Positions 5,618 through 13,055 of a DNA stretch of 13,055 nt are shown piece after piece. The DNA comes from Pseudomonadota bacterium (GTDB lineage: Bacteria > Pseudomonadota > Gammaproteobacteria > Xanthomonadales > Xanthomonadaceae), in assembly GCA_023391775.1 (NCBI GenBank), contig JAEWAG010000414.1:1-13055 (forward strand), written 5' to 3'. The notes under the pieces are model-generated. The model was not told the origin of the DNA, did not search any database, and saw only the letters and a list, made by a program, of their open reading frames with translations. The position numbers and the translations under genes are program-made. Position 1 is the stretch's first letter; each line of letters opens with the position of its first letter.

Positions 5618-8056
5618 ATGTACGCCCCCGCCCGCTTCCGCCCCACCCTTGCCCTGGCCCTGGCCCTGGCCATCACCTTGCCCGCGAGCGCCACCGCACA
5701 GGCCACCGGACCGGACACCACCACCCTCGACCAGGTCATCGTCACCGGCACCCGGGCCAGCGACCGCACCGTGCTGGAGTCCACCTCGCCGGTGGACGTG
5801 CTGAGCGCGGCCGAACTGCGCCGCGCCGCCGGTCCGGCCGGCGAGCTGGGCAGCGCCCTGCAGGCCCTGCTGCCTTCGTTCAACTTCCCGCGCCAGTCCA
5901 ATTCCGGCGGCGCCGACCACGTGCGCGCGGCGCAACTGCGCGGGCTCTCGCCCGACCAGGTGCTGGTGCTGGTCAACGGCCGCCGGCGCCACACCAGCGC
6001 GCTGGTGAGCACCGGCTCCAAGATCGGTCGCGGTACCACGCCGGTGGACTTCAACGCGATCCCGGTCGCCGCGGTGGCGCGGATCGAGGTGCTGCGCGAC
6101 GGCGCTGGTGCGCAGTACGGATCGGACGCAGTGGCCGGCGTGGTCAACATCATCCTCGTCGAGGGAGCCGAGGGCGGCGCGCTGGAGGCCGGCTACGGCC
6201 TGCACAACACGCGGCTGGACCCGGTCGACCAGCGCCTGACCGATGGGCAGACCGCATGGGCCAACGGCCACGTCGGTACCGGCCTGGGTGATGGCGGCTT
6301 CCTGCGCGTCGGCGCCGGCTTCCAGGAACGCAACGCGACCAACCGCGCCGGCTTCGACCAGGTCCCGCCGTGGGACCAGACCCCGGCCAACCTCGCCGTG
6401 CAGGGCCGCCGCAACTACCACCTCGGCGACGGCGACTCCAGGCAGATCGACGTCTGGTTCAATGCCGAACTGCCGCTGGGCGACGCCACCGCGTACGGCT
6501 TCGGCACTTGGCACCAGCGCGATACCGAAGGCGCCAACTACTACCGCTATCCCGAGGGCGCGGCCAACTGGCAGGAGGTCTATCCGGACGGCTTCCGCCC
6601 GGCTTCGGTCGGCGAGAACCTGGACGTGGCCTTGGTCGCCGGCGTGCGCGGCCAGCTGGGCGAGTGGGACTACGACGCCAGCCTCGACCATGGCGCCAAC
6701 GACTTCACCTTCCGCCTGCGCGACTCGCTCAATGCCTCGCTGGGCCCTGACAGCCCCACCCGCTTCCGCATCGGCGACTACCGCTTCGCCCAGTCCCTGG
6801 CGAACCTCGACTTCAGCCGTGGCTTCATCCGCGACGACACCGACCACACCCTGGCCCTGGGCGCCGAGTTCCGCGCCGAGCGCTACGAGACCGGCGCCGG
6901 CGACCCGGCCAGCCATGCGGTCGGCCCCTACACCGACCGCCCCGCCGGCGCCCAGGCCGGCGGCGGCCTGACCCCGCAGGACGAGGCCGACCTGGGCCGC
7001 GACGTAGCCAGCGCCTACGCCACGCTCTCCTCACGCTTCGGCGAATCCTTCAGCACCGACCTCAGCGGGCGCTACGAGCACTACCAGGACTTCGGCGGCC
7101 AGTTCACCGGCAAGCTCGCCGCGCGCTATGCGTTCACCCCCGACGTCGCGCTGCGCGGCGCGGTGTCCAGCAACTTCCGCGCCCCTTCGCTGGCCCAGGT
7201 CGGATACGAATCCACCAGCACCGGCTACAACGCCGCCGGCCAGATCGCGCAGGGCCGGCTGCTGTCGGTGAACAACCCGATCGCCCGCGCCCTGGGCGCA
7301 CGCGACCTGCAGCCGGAAGAGTCGCGCAATTTCAGCCTGGGCCTGACCGCCCGGGTGGGCGAGCGCTTCGATGTCTCGCTGGACCTGTTCCAGATCCGGA
7401 TCGACGACCGCATCGCCCTGTCCGAGGCCATCACCGGCGATGCGCTCACCGCCTTCGTCGACGCCAACTTCGACGTGGCCACGCTGGAAAGCGCGCAGTT
7501 CTTCGTCAACGCCGCCGACACCCGCACCCGCGGCGCCGAGCTGGTCGCCAACTGGCGCGAGGACCTGGCCGGTGGCCGCCTGCTGCTGACCGGCGCCTGG
7601 AGCTACGCGAAGACCGGGCTGGAAGACATCGTCGCCACGCCGCGGCAGCTGTCGGCACTGGATCCGGGCTACGTGCTGTTCGGGGTGGAGGAAAGCAACA
7701 CGCTCACCGACGCGGCACCGCGCACGCGCACCCTGCTCGGCAGCAGCTGGAGCGCCGGTCCCTGGCACCTGACGGCCCGCGTGCAGCGGCATGGCAGCGC
7801 CAGGCGGGTGTTCAACTTCGGCGGCGGCTTCGAGCCGGAACAGCGCTATGGCGCCGAGTGGCAGTTCGACGCGGAGATCGAGTACGCGGTCGGCCCGCGC
7901 TGGAGCCTGGCCCTGGGCGGCACCAACCTCACCGACGAATACCCGGACCGCTCCAACCAGGACATCCACTACTTCGGCAACCTGCCCTACGACGTGCTGT
8001 CGCCGGTCGGGAGCAACGGCAGGTACCTGTACGGGCGCGTGCGTTACACGTTCTGA
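5618..8056 (+). CDS. TonB-dependent outer-membrane receptor (TBDR2)
   Basis: This 812-residue receptor has a signal peptide (about 1-28) whose core is a run of Leu-Ala pairs, then a TonB-box-like TTLDQVIVTGTR (35-46). The plug domain (about 50-180) contains AAQLRGLSPDQVLVLVNGRR (104-123) and IEVLRDGAGAQYGSDAVAG (156-174). The barrel contains SNFRAPSLAQVGY (518-530), LQPEESRNFSLGL and TRGAELVANW, and it ends LYGRVRYTF. The motifs place it firmly in the TonB-dependent receptor superfamily, in a different subgroup from TBDR1 (compare QYGSDAVAGV here with LFGRNTPAGV there). I see no cysteine in the protein. The ligand is unknown. The frame is open from about 2348 because of GC-rich antisense sequence, but the ribosome binding site, signal peptide and family similarity put the start at 5618. 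It is divergent from the DUF3574/TBDR1 unit, so co-regulation through the shared 165-base region is possible. Confidence 0.93.
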   Translation: MYAPARFRPTLALALALAITLPASATAQATGPDTTTLDQVIVTGTRASDRTVLESTSPVDVLSAAELRRAAGPAGELGSALQALLPSFNFPRQSNSGGADHVRAAQLRGLSPDQVLVLVNGRRRHTSALVSTGSKIGRGTTPVDFNAIPVAAVARIEVLRDGAGAQYGSDAVAGVVNIILVEGAEGGALEAGYGLHNTRLDPVDQRLTDGQTAWANGHVGTGLGDGGFLRVGAGFQERNATNRAGFDQVPPWDQTPANLAVQGRRNYHLGDGDSRQIDVWFNAELPLGDATAYGFGTWHQRDTEGANYYRYPEGAANWQEVYPDGFRPASVGENLDVALVAGVRGQLGEWDYDASLDHGANDFTFRLRDSLNASLGPDSPTRFRIGDYRFAQSLANLDFSRGFIRDDTDHTLALGAEFRAERYETGAGDPASHAVGPYTDRPAGAQAGGGLTPQDEADLGRDVASAYATLSSRFGESFSTDLSGRYEHYQDFGGQFTGKLAARYAFTPDVALRGAVSSNFRAPSLAQVGYESTSTGYNAAGQIAQGRLLSVNNPIARALGARDLQPEESRNFSLGLTARVGERFDVSLDLFQIRIDDRIALSEAITGDALTAFVDANFDVATLESAQFFVNAADTRTRGAELVANWREDLAGGRLLLTGAWSYAKTGLEDIVATPRQLSALDPGYVLFGVEESNTLTDAAPRTRTLLGSSWSAGPWHLTARVQRHGSARRVFNFGGGFEPEQRYGAEWQFDAEIEYAVGPRWSLALGGTNLTDEYPDRSNQDIHYFGNLPYDVLSPVGSNGRYLYGRVRYTF

Positions 8057-8082
8057 GCCGTGCCGTGCACGCGGGCCGGGAG

Positions 8083-8101
8083 CGGGAGTGGATCCGTCCC
8101 G
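8083..8101. terminator. Weak hairpin between TBDR2 and otsB
   Basis: CGGGA (8083-8087) pairs with TCCCG (8097-8101) around a 9-base loop. The stem is short and has no T-tract, so it is only a possible terminator for TBDR2. The 82-base gap also holds two copies of GTGCAC (8065-8070 and 8124-8129). Confidence 0.2.
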
Positions 8102-8138
8102 ACCTGTCCCTCACGTGGCCATCGTGCACAATGGGTGC

Positions 8139-8912
8139 ATGGTTGACGAGACATCATCCCGTCCATCACCGCCGCCGCTTGGCGACGACTGTGCCCTCTT
8201 CCTCGACGTCGACGGTACGCTGGTGGAGTTCCAGGAGGACCCCGCCGCGGTCCATCTGCGGCCGGACGTGCGCGAGGCGATCGGCGTGCTCAGCCGCCGC
8301 CTGCACGGCGCGGTCGCGCTGGTGAGCGGACGGCCACTGGCCCAGCTGGACCTGCTGTTCGAACCGCTGCGGCTTCCGGCCGCCGGCCTGCACGGGCACC
8401 AGTTCCGCAGCAGCGCCGGGGCCGAGGCCGAGATGCCCGCCGACACCTCCGCCCTGCTGCACGCGCTGCACGACCAGGCCTCCGCGCTGGCCCTGTTGCA
8501 CCCGGGGGTGCTGGTGGAGGACAAGGGCGTGAGCATCGCCCTGCACTGGCGCGCCGCGCCGGAAGCCGGCGCACGCGTGGTCGAATTCGCCCGTGGCCAG
8601 ATCGACGCCCTGCCCGGCTATCGCCTGCAGCCCGGTGACCACGTGGTCGAGTTCGTACCGGCCGCCAGCGACAAGGGCCGCGCGGTACAGCGCATGCTCG
8701 CGCAGCCGGCCTTCCGCGGGCGCGTCCCGGTGTTCATCGGCGACGACCTGACCGACGAATACGGCTTCGCCGCGGCAAACGCCGCCGGCGGCTGGAGCGT
8801 GCTGGTGGGCCAGCGTGAACACAGCGCGGCCAACTACGGCCTCCCCGGCACTGCCGCCGTGCACGCCTGGCTCATGGCCAATGCGGCACAAGGGGAGGCT
8901 CACACCCGGTAG
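8139..8912 (+). CDS. otsB: Trehalose-6-phosphate phosphatase
   Basis: This 257-residue HAD-superfamily phosphatase removes phosphate from trehalose-6-phosphate in the cytoplasm, the second step of the OtsA-OtsB pathway. The HAD motifs are intact: FLDVDGT (nucleophile D23, acid/base D25), VSGR (S63), the conserved lysine in VEDKGVSIALHW (K129), and the metal-binding GDDLTDE (201-207). The GLHGHQ block (83-88) is also typical. The length is normal for a single-domain bacterial OtsB. The start at 8139 puts the first HAD motif 20-odd residues in, as usual, but there is no clear ribosome binding site; CACAAT at 8127-8132 could be a -10 element giving a leaderless or nearly leaderless transcript. 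It is the first gene of the trehalose operon, 35 bases before the GH15 gene. Trehalose made here would serve as an osmotic and stress protectant. Confidence 0.95.
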   Translation: MVDETSSRPSPPPLGDDCALFLDVDGTLVEFQEDPAAVHLRPDVREAIGVLSRRLHGAVALVSGRPLAQLDLLFEPLRLPAAGLHGHQFRSSAGAEAEMPADTSALLHALHDQASALALLHPGVLVEDKGVSIALHWRAAPEAGARVVEFARGQIDALPGYRLQPGDHVVEFVPAASDKGRAVQRMLAQPAFRGRVPVFIGDDLTDEYGFAAANAAGGWSVLVGQREHSAANYGLPGTAAVHAWLMANAAQGEAHTR

Positions 8913-8947
8913 CGCCGCCGGCGCACCGACGCATCACGGGACCATCC

Positions 8948-10744
8948 ATGGAAGACGTCAACGTACACGAGGCCAGCCTCCGGCTCGGCGTGATCGGCAA
9001 CAGCAGTTTCGGCGCACTGGTGGACGAGCGCGGCCGCGTGGTCTGGAGCTGCCTGCCGGCCTTCGATGGGGACCCGGCCTTCTGCGCGCTGCTGTCGCCG
9101 CGGGACAATGAAGGCGGCGACTTCTCCATCGAACTGGAAGACTTCGAGCGCTCCGAACAGCGCTACGAACCGAACACCGCGATCCTGCGCACCATCCTCC
9201 ACGACCGCCATGGCGGCTCGCTGGAGATCGTGGACTTCGCCCCGCGCTGGCACCAGAACGGGCGCTTCTACCGGCCGGTGTCGATCATCCGCCGGATCAC
9301 CCCGCTGTCCGGCAGCCCGCGGATCCGCGTGCGCGTGCGCCCGCTGGCCGACTGGGGCGCGCGCGTGCCCGAGTCGACCTGGGGCAGCAACCACATGCGC
9401 TGGCTGCTGCCGCACTTCACCCTGCGCCTGAGCACCGACGTGCCGGTGCGCTTCGTGCGCGACGGCCTGCCGTTCGTGCTCAGCCACCGCCAGCACCTGG
9501 TGCTCGGCCCGGACGAGCCGATGGGCCGTTCGCTGTGCGGCTATGTCGACGAGGCGCTCACCCGCACCCGCGACTACTGGCGCGAGTGGGTGCGCTACCT
9601 CTCCATCCCGCTGGAATGGCAGGACGCGGTGATCCGCAGTGCGATCACCCTCAAGCTGTGCCAGTACGAGGACAGCGGCGCGATCATCGCCGCGATGACC
9701 ACCTCCATTCCCGAGGCGCCTGACACTGCGCGCAACTGGGACTACCGCTACTGCTGGCTGCGCGACGCGGCCTTCGTGGTGCGCGCGCTCAACCGCTTGG
9801 GCGCGACCCGCAGCATGGAGGAGTTCCTGCGCTACATCTTCAACATCGCCAGCCATGACGGCAGCCTGCAGCCGCTGTACGGCATCGGCTTCGAGGAGAA
9901 GCTGGACGAGGACGAGGTGCCGTCGCTGGCCGGCTACCGTGGCATGGGCCCGGTGCGCCGCGGCAACCTGGCCTGGATCCAGAAGCAGCACGCCGTCTAC
10001 GGCAGCGTGGTGCTGGCTTCGACCCAGCTGTTCTTCGACCAGCGCCTGGCTGACCCCGGCGATGCCCACGCCTTCCAGCGCCTGGAGCCGCTGGGCGAGC
10101 GCGCCTTCGCCCTGTACGACGTGCCCGACGCCGGGTTGTGGGAGTTCCGCGGCCGCGCCGAGGTGCACACCTATACCGCGGCCATGTGCTGGGCGGCCTG
10201 CGACCGCCTGGCCAAGATCGCCACCCAGCTGGGCCTGGCCGAGCGCGAGGCCTACTGGCGCCTGCGCGCCAACACGATCCGCAAGACCACGCTGGAGCGC
10301 GCCTGGCGCCCGGACGCCAACCATTTCAGCGCCTCGTTCCAGAGCGACTACCTGGACGCCTCGCTGCTGCTGCTCGCCGACATCGGCTTCGTCGAGGCGG
10401 ACGATCCGCGCTACGTGGCCACGGTGGAGGCCATCGGCCGCGAGCTGCGCCACGGCGACGGCGTGTTCCGCTATGTCGCGCCGGACGACTTCGGCGAGCC
10501 GGAGACCAGTTTCACCATCTGCACCTTCTGGTACATCGATGCGCTGGCGGCGATCGGCCGCATGGACGAGGCGCGCGAGCTGTTCGAGCGTGTGCTGGCC
10601 AACCGCAACCACCTGGGCCTGCTGTCGGAGGACATGGCCTTCGACAGCGGCGAGGGCTGGGGCAATTTCCCGCAGACCTACTCGCACGTGGGCCTGATCA
10701 TCGCCGCGATGCGGCTCTCGCGTTCCTGGCAGGAGGCCTCATGA
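8948..10744 (+). CDS. Glycoside hydrolase family 15 protein (glucoamylase/trehalase-like)
   Basis: This 598-residue protein has an N-terminal beta-sandwich region (about 1-220, beginning with LGVIGNSSFGALVDERG) and a C-terminal alpha/alpha-barrel catalytic domain. The family signatures are clear: NWDYRYCWLRDA (263-274), GLWEFRG (396-402) with the likely general acid E399, and LLSEDMA (558-564) with the likely general base E561, followed by GNFPQTYSHVGLI. There is no signal peptide, so it should act in the cytoplasm. GH15 includes glucoamylases that cut terminal alpha-glucosidic bonds and also proven bacterial and archaeal trehalases. Its position between otsB and otsA, overlapping otsA by 4 bases, makes trehalose or a related alpha-glucoside a reasonable substrate, but this is inference. 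The start at 8948 agrees with the conserved N-terminus of the family; the ribosome binding site is weak (GGGA). Alternative annotation: glucan 1,4-alpha-glucosidase. Confidence 0.92.
   Translation: MEDVNVHEASLRLGVIGNSSFGALVDERGRVVWSCLPAFDGDPAFCALLSPRDNEGGDFSIELEDFERSEQRYEPNTAILRTILHDRHGGSLEIVDFAPRWHQNGRFYRPVSIIRRITPLSGSPRIRVRVRPLADWGARVPESTWGSNHMRWLLPHFTLRLSTDVPVRFVRDGLPFVLSHRQHLVLGPDEPMGRSLCGYVDEALTRTRDYWREWVRYLSIPLEWQDAVIRSAITLKLCQYEDSGAIIAAMTTSIPEAPDTARNWDYRYCWLRDAAFVVRALNRLGATRSMEEFLRYIFNIASHDGSLQPLYGIGFEEKLDEDEVPSLAGYRGMGPVRRGNLAWIQKQHAVYGSVVLASTQLFFDQRLADPGDAHAFQRLEPLGERAFALYDVPDAGLWEFRGRAEVHTYTAAMCWAACDRLAKIATQLGLAEREAYWRLRANTIRKTTLERAWRPDANHFSASFQSDYLDASLLLLADIGFVEADDPRYVATVEAIGRELRHGDGVFRYVAPDDFGEPETSFTICTFWYIDALAAIGRMDEARELFERVLANRNHLGLLSEDMAFDSGEGWGNFPQTYSHVGLIIAAMRLSRSWQEAS
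10731..10736 (+). promoter_or_regulatory. Ribosome binding site for otsA, inside the GH15 gene
   Basis: AGGAGG is a perfect Shine-Dalgarno core 4 bases before the otsA ATG, encoded in the last codons of the GH15 gene. Together with the ATGA stop/start overlap it suggests coupled translation of the two genes. Confidence 0.7.
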
Positions 10745-12108
10745 GCCGTCTGGTCGTCGTATCCAACCGCGTGGCCATCCCCGGCGAGAACCGCGCCGGC
10801 GGCTTGGCCGTGGCCCTGCTGGCGGCGCTGGGCGAGCGCGGCGGCGTCTGGTTCGGCTGGAGCGGCAAGACCGTGCGCGGCGCCAGCGGCGAGGTCCACG
10901 AGCAGGAGGCCGAGGGCATCCGCTACGTGACCATGGACCTCAACCGCGCCGACCTGGACGCGTATTACAACGGCTTCTCCAACCGCACCCTGTGGCCGCT
11001 GCTGCACTTCCGCCTGGACCTGGTCGACTACGACCGCGCCACCCGCGAAGGCTACCGCCGGGTCAACGCCATGTTCGCCGACCGGCTCGCGCCGCTGCTG
11101 CGCGAGGACGACACGGTCTGGATCCACGACTACCACCTCATCCCGCTGGCGGCGCTGCTGCGCGAGCGCGGCGTCGGCTGCCGGATCGGCTTCTACCTGC
11201 ACGTGCCGGTGCCCTCGGCCGCCCTGATCATGGCGGTGCCCGACCACCAGCGGCTGTTCTCGGCGCTGTATGCCTACGACCTGCTCGGCTTCCAGACCCA
11301 GCGCGACAACGACCGCTTCCAGTCCTACGTGCGCCTGTACGGTGGCGGCAAGGTGATCAGCCCCGGCCTGCTGGAGGCGCCCGGCGGGCGCCGCTTCCGC
11401 ACCGGCACCTTCCCGATCAGCATCGACACCCCGGTGATCGCGCGCCAGGCCGCGGCGGCGGCCAACAAGCCGGCGGTGCGCAGCCTGCGCACCAGCCTGG
11501 AGGACCGTCTGCTGGCCATCGGCGTGGACCGGCTGGACTATTCCAAGGGCCTGCCGGAGCGCTTCCACGGCTTCGAGCGCTACCTGGAGCGGCATCCGGA
11601 CCAGAAGGGCACTCTCACCTACCTGCAGATCGCGCCGCTGTCGCGCTCGGACGTGAGCGAGTACCGCACCCTGCGCAGCCAGCTGGAGCAGACCGCCGGG
11701 CACATCAACGGTGCCCACGCCGCGCCGAACTGGACGCCGCTGCGCTACGTCAACCGCAATTTCCCGCACGCCACCCTGACCGGCTTCTACCGCACGGCGC
11801 GGCTGGGCCTGGTCACGCCCTTGCGCGATGGCATGAACCTGGTCGCCAAGGAATTCGTGGCCTCGCAGGATCCGGAGAATCCGGGCGTCCTGGTGCTGTC
11901 GTTGCTGGCCGGCGCGGCGCAGGAGCTGAAGGAGGCGCTGCTGGTCAATCCACACGACCTGGACGGCGTGGCCGATGCCATCGCCACCGCGGCGACCATG
12001 CCGCTGGCGCGGCGCAAGGAGCGCTGGCACGCGATGATGGAGCACCTGCAGAAGCACGATATCCACGCCTGGCGCAAGGAGTACCTGGGCGCGCTGGAGT
12101 CCGGCTGA
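10741..12108 (+). CDS. otsA: Trehalose-6-phosphate synthase (UDP-forming)
   Basis: This 455-residue GT20 glycosyltransferase joins UDP-glucose and glucose-6-phosphate into trehalose-6-phosphate in the cytoplasm. The substrate residues known from E. coli OtsA are present: R10 and the following GG loop (20-21), [11 protein letters not shown] (Y76, W85), IHDYHL (D130), H154, RLDYSKG (R264, K269), and [12 protein letters not shown] (D363, E371). The length is close to that of the E. coli enzyme. Two blocks depart from the E. coli sequence: HVPVPSAAL replaces HIPFPTPEI, and LSLLAGAA replaces LSQFAGAA. Neither removes a key residue that I know of. The gene starts within the GH15 stop codon (ATGA) with a perfect AGGAGG, so the operon order is otsB, GH15, otsA; E. 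coli has otsB then otsA with nothing between them. Confidence 0.96.
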   Translation: MSRLVVVSNRVAIPGENRAGGLAVALLAALGERGGVWFGWSGKTVRGASGEVHEQEAEGIRYVTMDLNRADLDAYYNGFSNRTLWPLLHFRLDLVDYDRATREGYRRVNAMFADRLAPLLREDDTVWIHDYHLIPLAALLRERGVGCRIGFYLHVPVPSAALIMAVPDHQRLFSALYAYDLLGFQTQRDNDRFQSYVRLYGGGKVISPGLLEAPGGRRFRTGTFPISIDTPVIARQAAAAANKPAVRSLRTSLEDRLLAIGVDRLDYSKGLPERFHGFERYLERHPDQKGTLTYLQIAPLSRSDVSEYRTLRSQLEQTAGHINGAHAAPNWTPLRYVNRNFPHATLTGFYRTARLGLVTPLRDGMNLVAKEFVASQDPENPGVLVLSLLAGAAQELKEALLVNPHDLDGVADAIATAATMPLARRKERWHAMMEHLQKHDIHAWRKEYLGALESG

Positions 12109-12142
12109 CAGCTGCGCCTCAGGCGGTTCTGCGGATCATGGT

Positions 12143-12181
12143 CGGGCACGCGCCGGGCGCCGCCCTGCGATCATGTGCCCG
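12143..12181. terminator. Two-tier inverted repeat between otsA and the DUF481 gene
   Basis: CGGGCAC (12143-12149) pairs with GTGCCCG (12175-12181), and inside it GGGC (12155-12158) pairs with GCCC (12162-12165). It lies 35 bases after the otsA stop and ends 29 bases before the next start codon, so it could end the ots operon. A short pyrimidine-rich stretch follows (CTTCTTCCG), but not a T-run. Confidence 0.35.
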
Positions 12182-12210
12182 TCTTCTTCCGTCTGCGAGG
12201 TTCCTGTCCC

Positions 12211-12978
12211 ATGCGTTCCGTGTCTGCCGTGCTCCTGCTTGCCACCCTGCTGCCGCTTTCCGCCCATTCGCGCGAGCTGGCCAAGACCCCGGGAGGCTGG
12301 ACCGGCACCGGTGAGCTGGGACTGGCGCTGGCGCGGGGCAATACCCGCTCGGAGAGCCTCAACACCCGCCTGCGCTTCGCCCGCGAGGAGGAGCGCTGGA
12401 AGAACAGCCTAGGCGTATCCGCGCTGCGCTCGCGCGCCGAGGTCACCGGTGATTTCGACGGCGACGGCGTGCCCGAGCGCGCCTACGAGACCAGCGCCAA
12501 CCGCTACGACGTCACCGGCTCCAGCGCCTACCGCTTCAGCCCGCGCCACCACGTCTCGGCCAACGGCCGCTACGAGCGCGACGACTTCTCCCCGTACGAG
12601 TACCAGGGCACCGTGGCCGTCGGCCTCGGCAGCCGCTTCATCGACAACGACACGACCAAGTTCAGTGGTGAAATCGGCCCCGGTTACCGCAGCGCGCGTA
12701 CCCGCGACGGCGACCTGCAGAGCAGCGTGATCACCCGTGGCCAGCTCGACCTGCGCCACCAGCTGACCGAAAACACCGAAGTGTTCAACACCCTGCTGGT
12801 GGAAGCCGGCGCGGACAACACCTTCGCCCAGAACGACCTCGGCCTGTCCGTCGCCATGAACGAGCGCCTCGCGCTCAAGGCCGGGGTGCAGGCCCGGCAC
12901 AACTCCGAAGTCGAGGACGCGGACACCAAACGCACCGACACCCTGACCACCGTCAACCTGGTCTACACCTTCCGCTGA
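12211..12978 (+). CDS. DUF481 family outer-membrane protein
   Basis: This 255-residue protein has a signal peptide (about 1-20, ending SAHS) followed by alternating beta-strand sequence. Features typical of DUF481 (YdiY-like) salt-induced outer-membrane proteins are GTGELGLALARGNTRSESLN (32-51) near the N-terminus, the middle strands with GSRFIDNDTTKFSGEIGPGYR (140-160), and the C-terminal TTVNLVYTF, which resembles a barrel closing strand. A loop at 81-89 has the calcium-loop pattern DxDxDG. The molecular role of the family is not established. GAGG lies 10 bases before the ATG at 12211, a little far but consistent with the signal peptide. It follows otsA by 102 bases on the same strand; a link to osmotic stress is possible since the ots operon makes an osmoprotectant, but the hairpin between them argues for separate units. 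Confidence 0.88.
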   Translation: MRSVSAVLLLATLLPLSAHSRELAKTPGGWTGTGELGLALARGNTRSESLNTRLRFAREEERWKNSLGVSALRSRAEVTGDFDGDGVPERAYETSANRYDVTGSSAYRFSPRHHVSANGRYERDDFSPYEYQGTVAVGLGSRFIDNDTTKFSGEIGPGYRSARTRDGDLQSSVITRGQLDLRHQLTENTEVFNTLLVEAGADNTFAQNDLGLSVAMNERLALKAGVQARHNSEVEDADTKRTDTLTTVNLVYTFR

Positions 12979-12994
12979 GCGCGGCCGCTCAGCG
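12973..12994. terminator. Shared bidirectional hairpin covering two convergent stop codons
   Basis: CGCTGAGCG (12973-12981) and CGCTCAGCG (12986-12994) are perfect reverse complements around a 4-base loop CGGC. The left arm contains the TGA of the DUF481 gene and the right arm contains the TGA of pgeF on the other strand. It could end transcription in both directions, though there is no T-tract on either side. Confidence 0.55.
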
Positions 12995-13055
12995 CTCCAG
13001 CAGCGCCACGGTGGCCATGCGCCCGGTGCGCTGGTCGCGGCGGTGGGAGTAGAAG
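12989..13055 (-). CDS. pgeF: Peptidoglycan editing factor PgeF, YfiH/laccase-domain family (3' end only)
   Basis: Only the last 21 codons and stop are inside the window; the gene continues past the right edge on the minus strand. The translated tail reads FYSHRRD then TGRMA and ends LLER. This matches the conserved C-terminal block (FYSYRRD-x-x-TGRMA) of the YfiH family, formerly called polyphenol oxidase or laccase-domain proteins. The family is linked to purine nucleoside phosphorolysis/deamination and to keeping peptidoglycan stem peptides correct. It converges on the DUF481 gene with only 10 bases between the stop codons. The call rests on a short but distinctive motif. Confidence 0.8.
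   Translation of the reverse strand, partial: FYSHRRDQRTGRMATVALLER

Noticed and set aside
5573..6916. 447-codon minus-strand frame inside TBDR2
   Set aside because: It is antisense to a well-supported receptor gene; its translation is Val/Ala/Gly-rich without recognisable motifs.
8900..10687. 595-codon minus-strand frame inside the GH15 gene
   Set aside because: It covers almost exactly the GH15 gene in the complementary frame and has no family signature, whereas the plus strand has full GH15 motifs.
10678..12066. 462-codon minus-strand frame inside otsA
   Set aside because: It is antisense to otsA, which carries all GT20 active-site blocks; the antisense translation is compositionally biased.
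12409..12900. 163-codon minus-strand frame inside the DUF481 gene
   Set aside because: It is an antisense shadow of the barrel gene with no signal peptide, ribosome binding site or known domain.
1..13055. Mobile element, prophage, CRISPR array, toxin-antitoxin or defence system
   Set aside because: No transposase, integrase, terminal repeats, regularly spaced repeats, tRNA-like cloverleaf or defence domain was found. Composition and gene style look uniform across the window.

Overview
This is a very GC-rich chromosomal window with dense, ordinary-looking protein genes and no mobile element, CRISPR array, tRNA or rRNA that I can see. The gene content suggests a gammaproteobacterium of the Lysobacteraceae/Xanthomonadaceae (Xanthomonas, Stenotrophomonas, Lysobacter, Luteimonas or Pseudoxanthomonas type). 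The pointers are two TonB-dependent receptors close together, the otsB / GH15 hydrolase / otsA order, DUF3014, DUF3574 and DUF481 proteins, and pgeF. The genus is an inference; nothing in the window fixes it.

Left part (16-5452, minus strand). Read in transcription order this is a DUF3574 lipoprotein, a TonB-dependent receptor (TBDR1), a polytopic NCS2-like permease and a membrane-anchored DUF3014 protein. Gaps are 66, 115 and 96 bases, so one transcription unit is possible, but each gap holds GC-rich inverted repeats that could reduce read-through. An outer-membrane active transporter next to an inner-membrane nucleobase-type permease suggests a two-membrane uptake route for one unidentified substrate.

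Centre (5453-8056). A 165-base divergent promoter region with an AT-rich 22-bp imperfect palindrome separates this unit from a second, unrelated-looking TonB-dependent receptor (TBDR2) on the plus strand.

Right part (8139-12108, plus strand). A compact trehalose operon contains otsB (trehalose-6-phosphate phosphatase), a GH15 glucoamylase/trehalase-like hydrolase and otsA (trehalose-6-phosphate synthase); the last two overlap by 4 bases (ATGA). OtsA makes trehalose-6-phosphate from UDP-glucose and glucose-6-phosphate, and OtsB dephosphorylates it. The GH15 enzyme may hydrolyse trehalose or a related alpha-glucan. A DUF481 outer-membrane beta-barrel gene follows. It converges on the 3' end of pgeF, which runs off the window, and the two stop codons lie inside one perfect hairpin.

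I found no clear new biological system. The best leads are the receptor-permease pairing, the role of the GH15 enzyme inside the ots operon, the palindrome between the divergent transcription units, and the hairpin shared by two convergent stop codons. No gene-free stretch exceeds about 165 bases.
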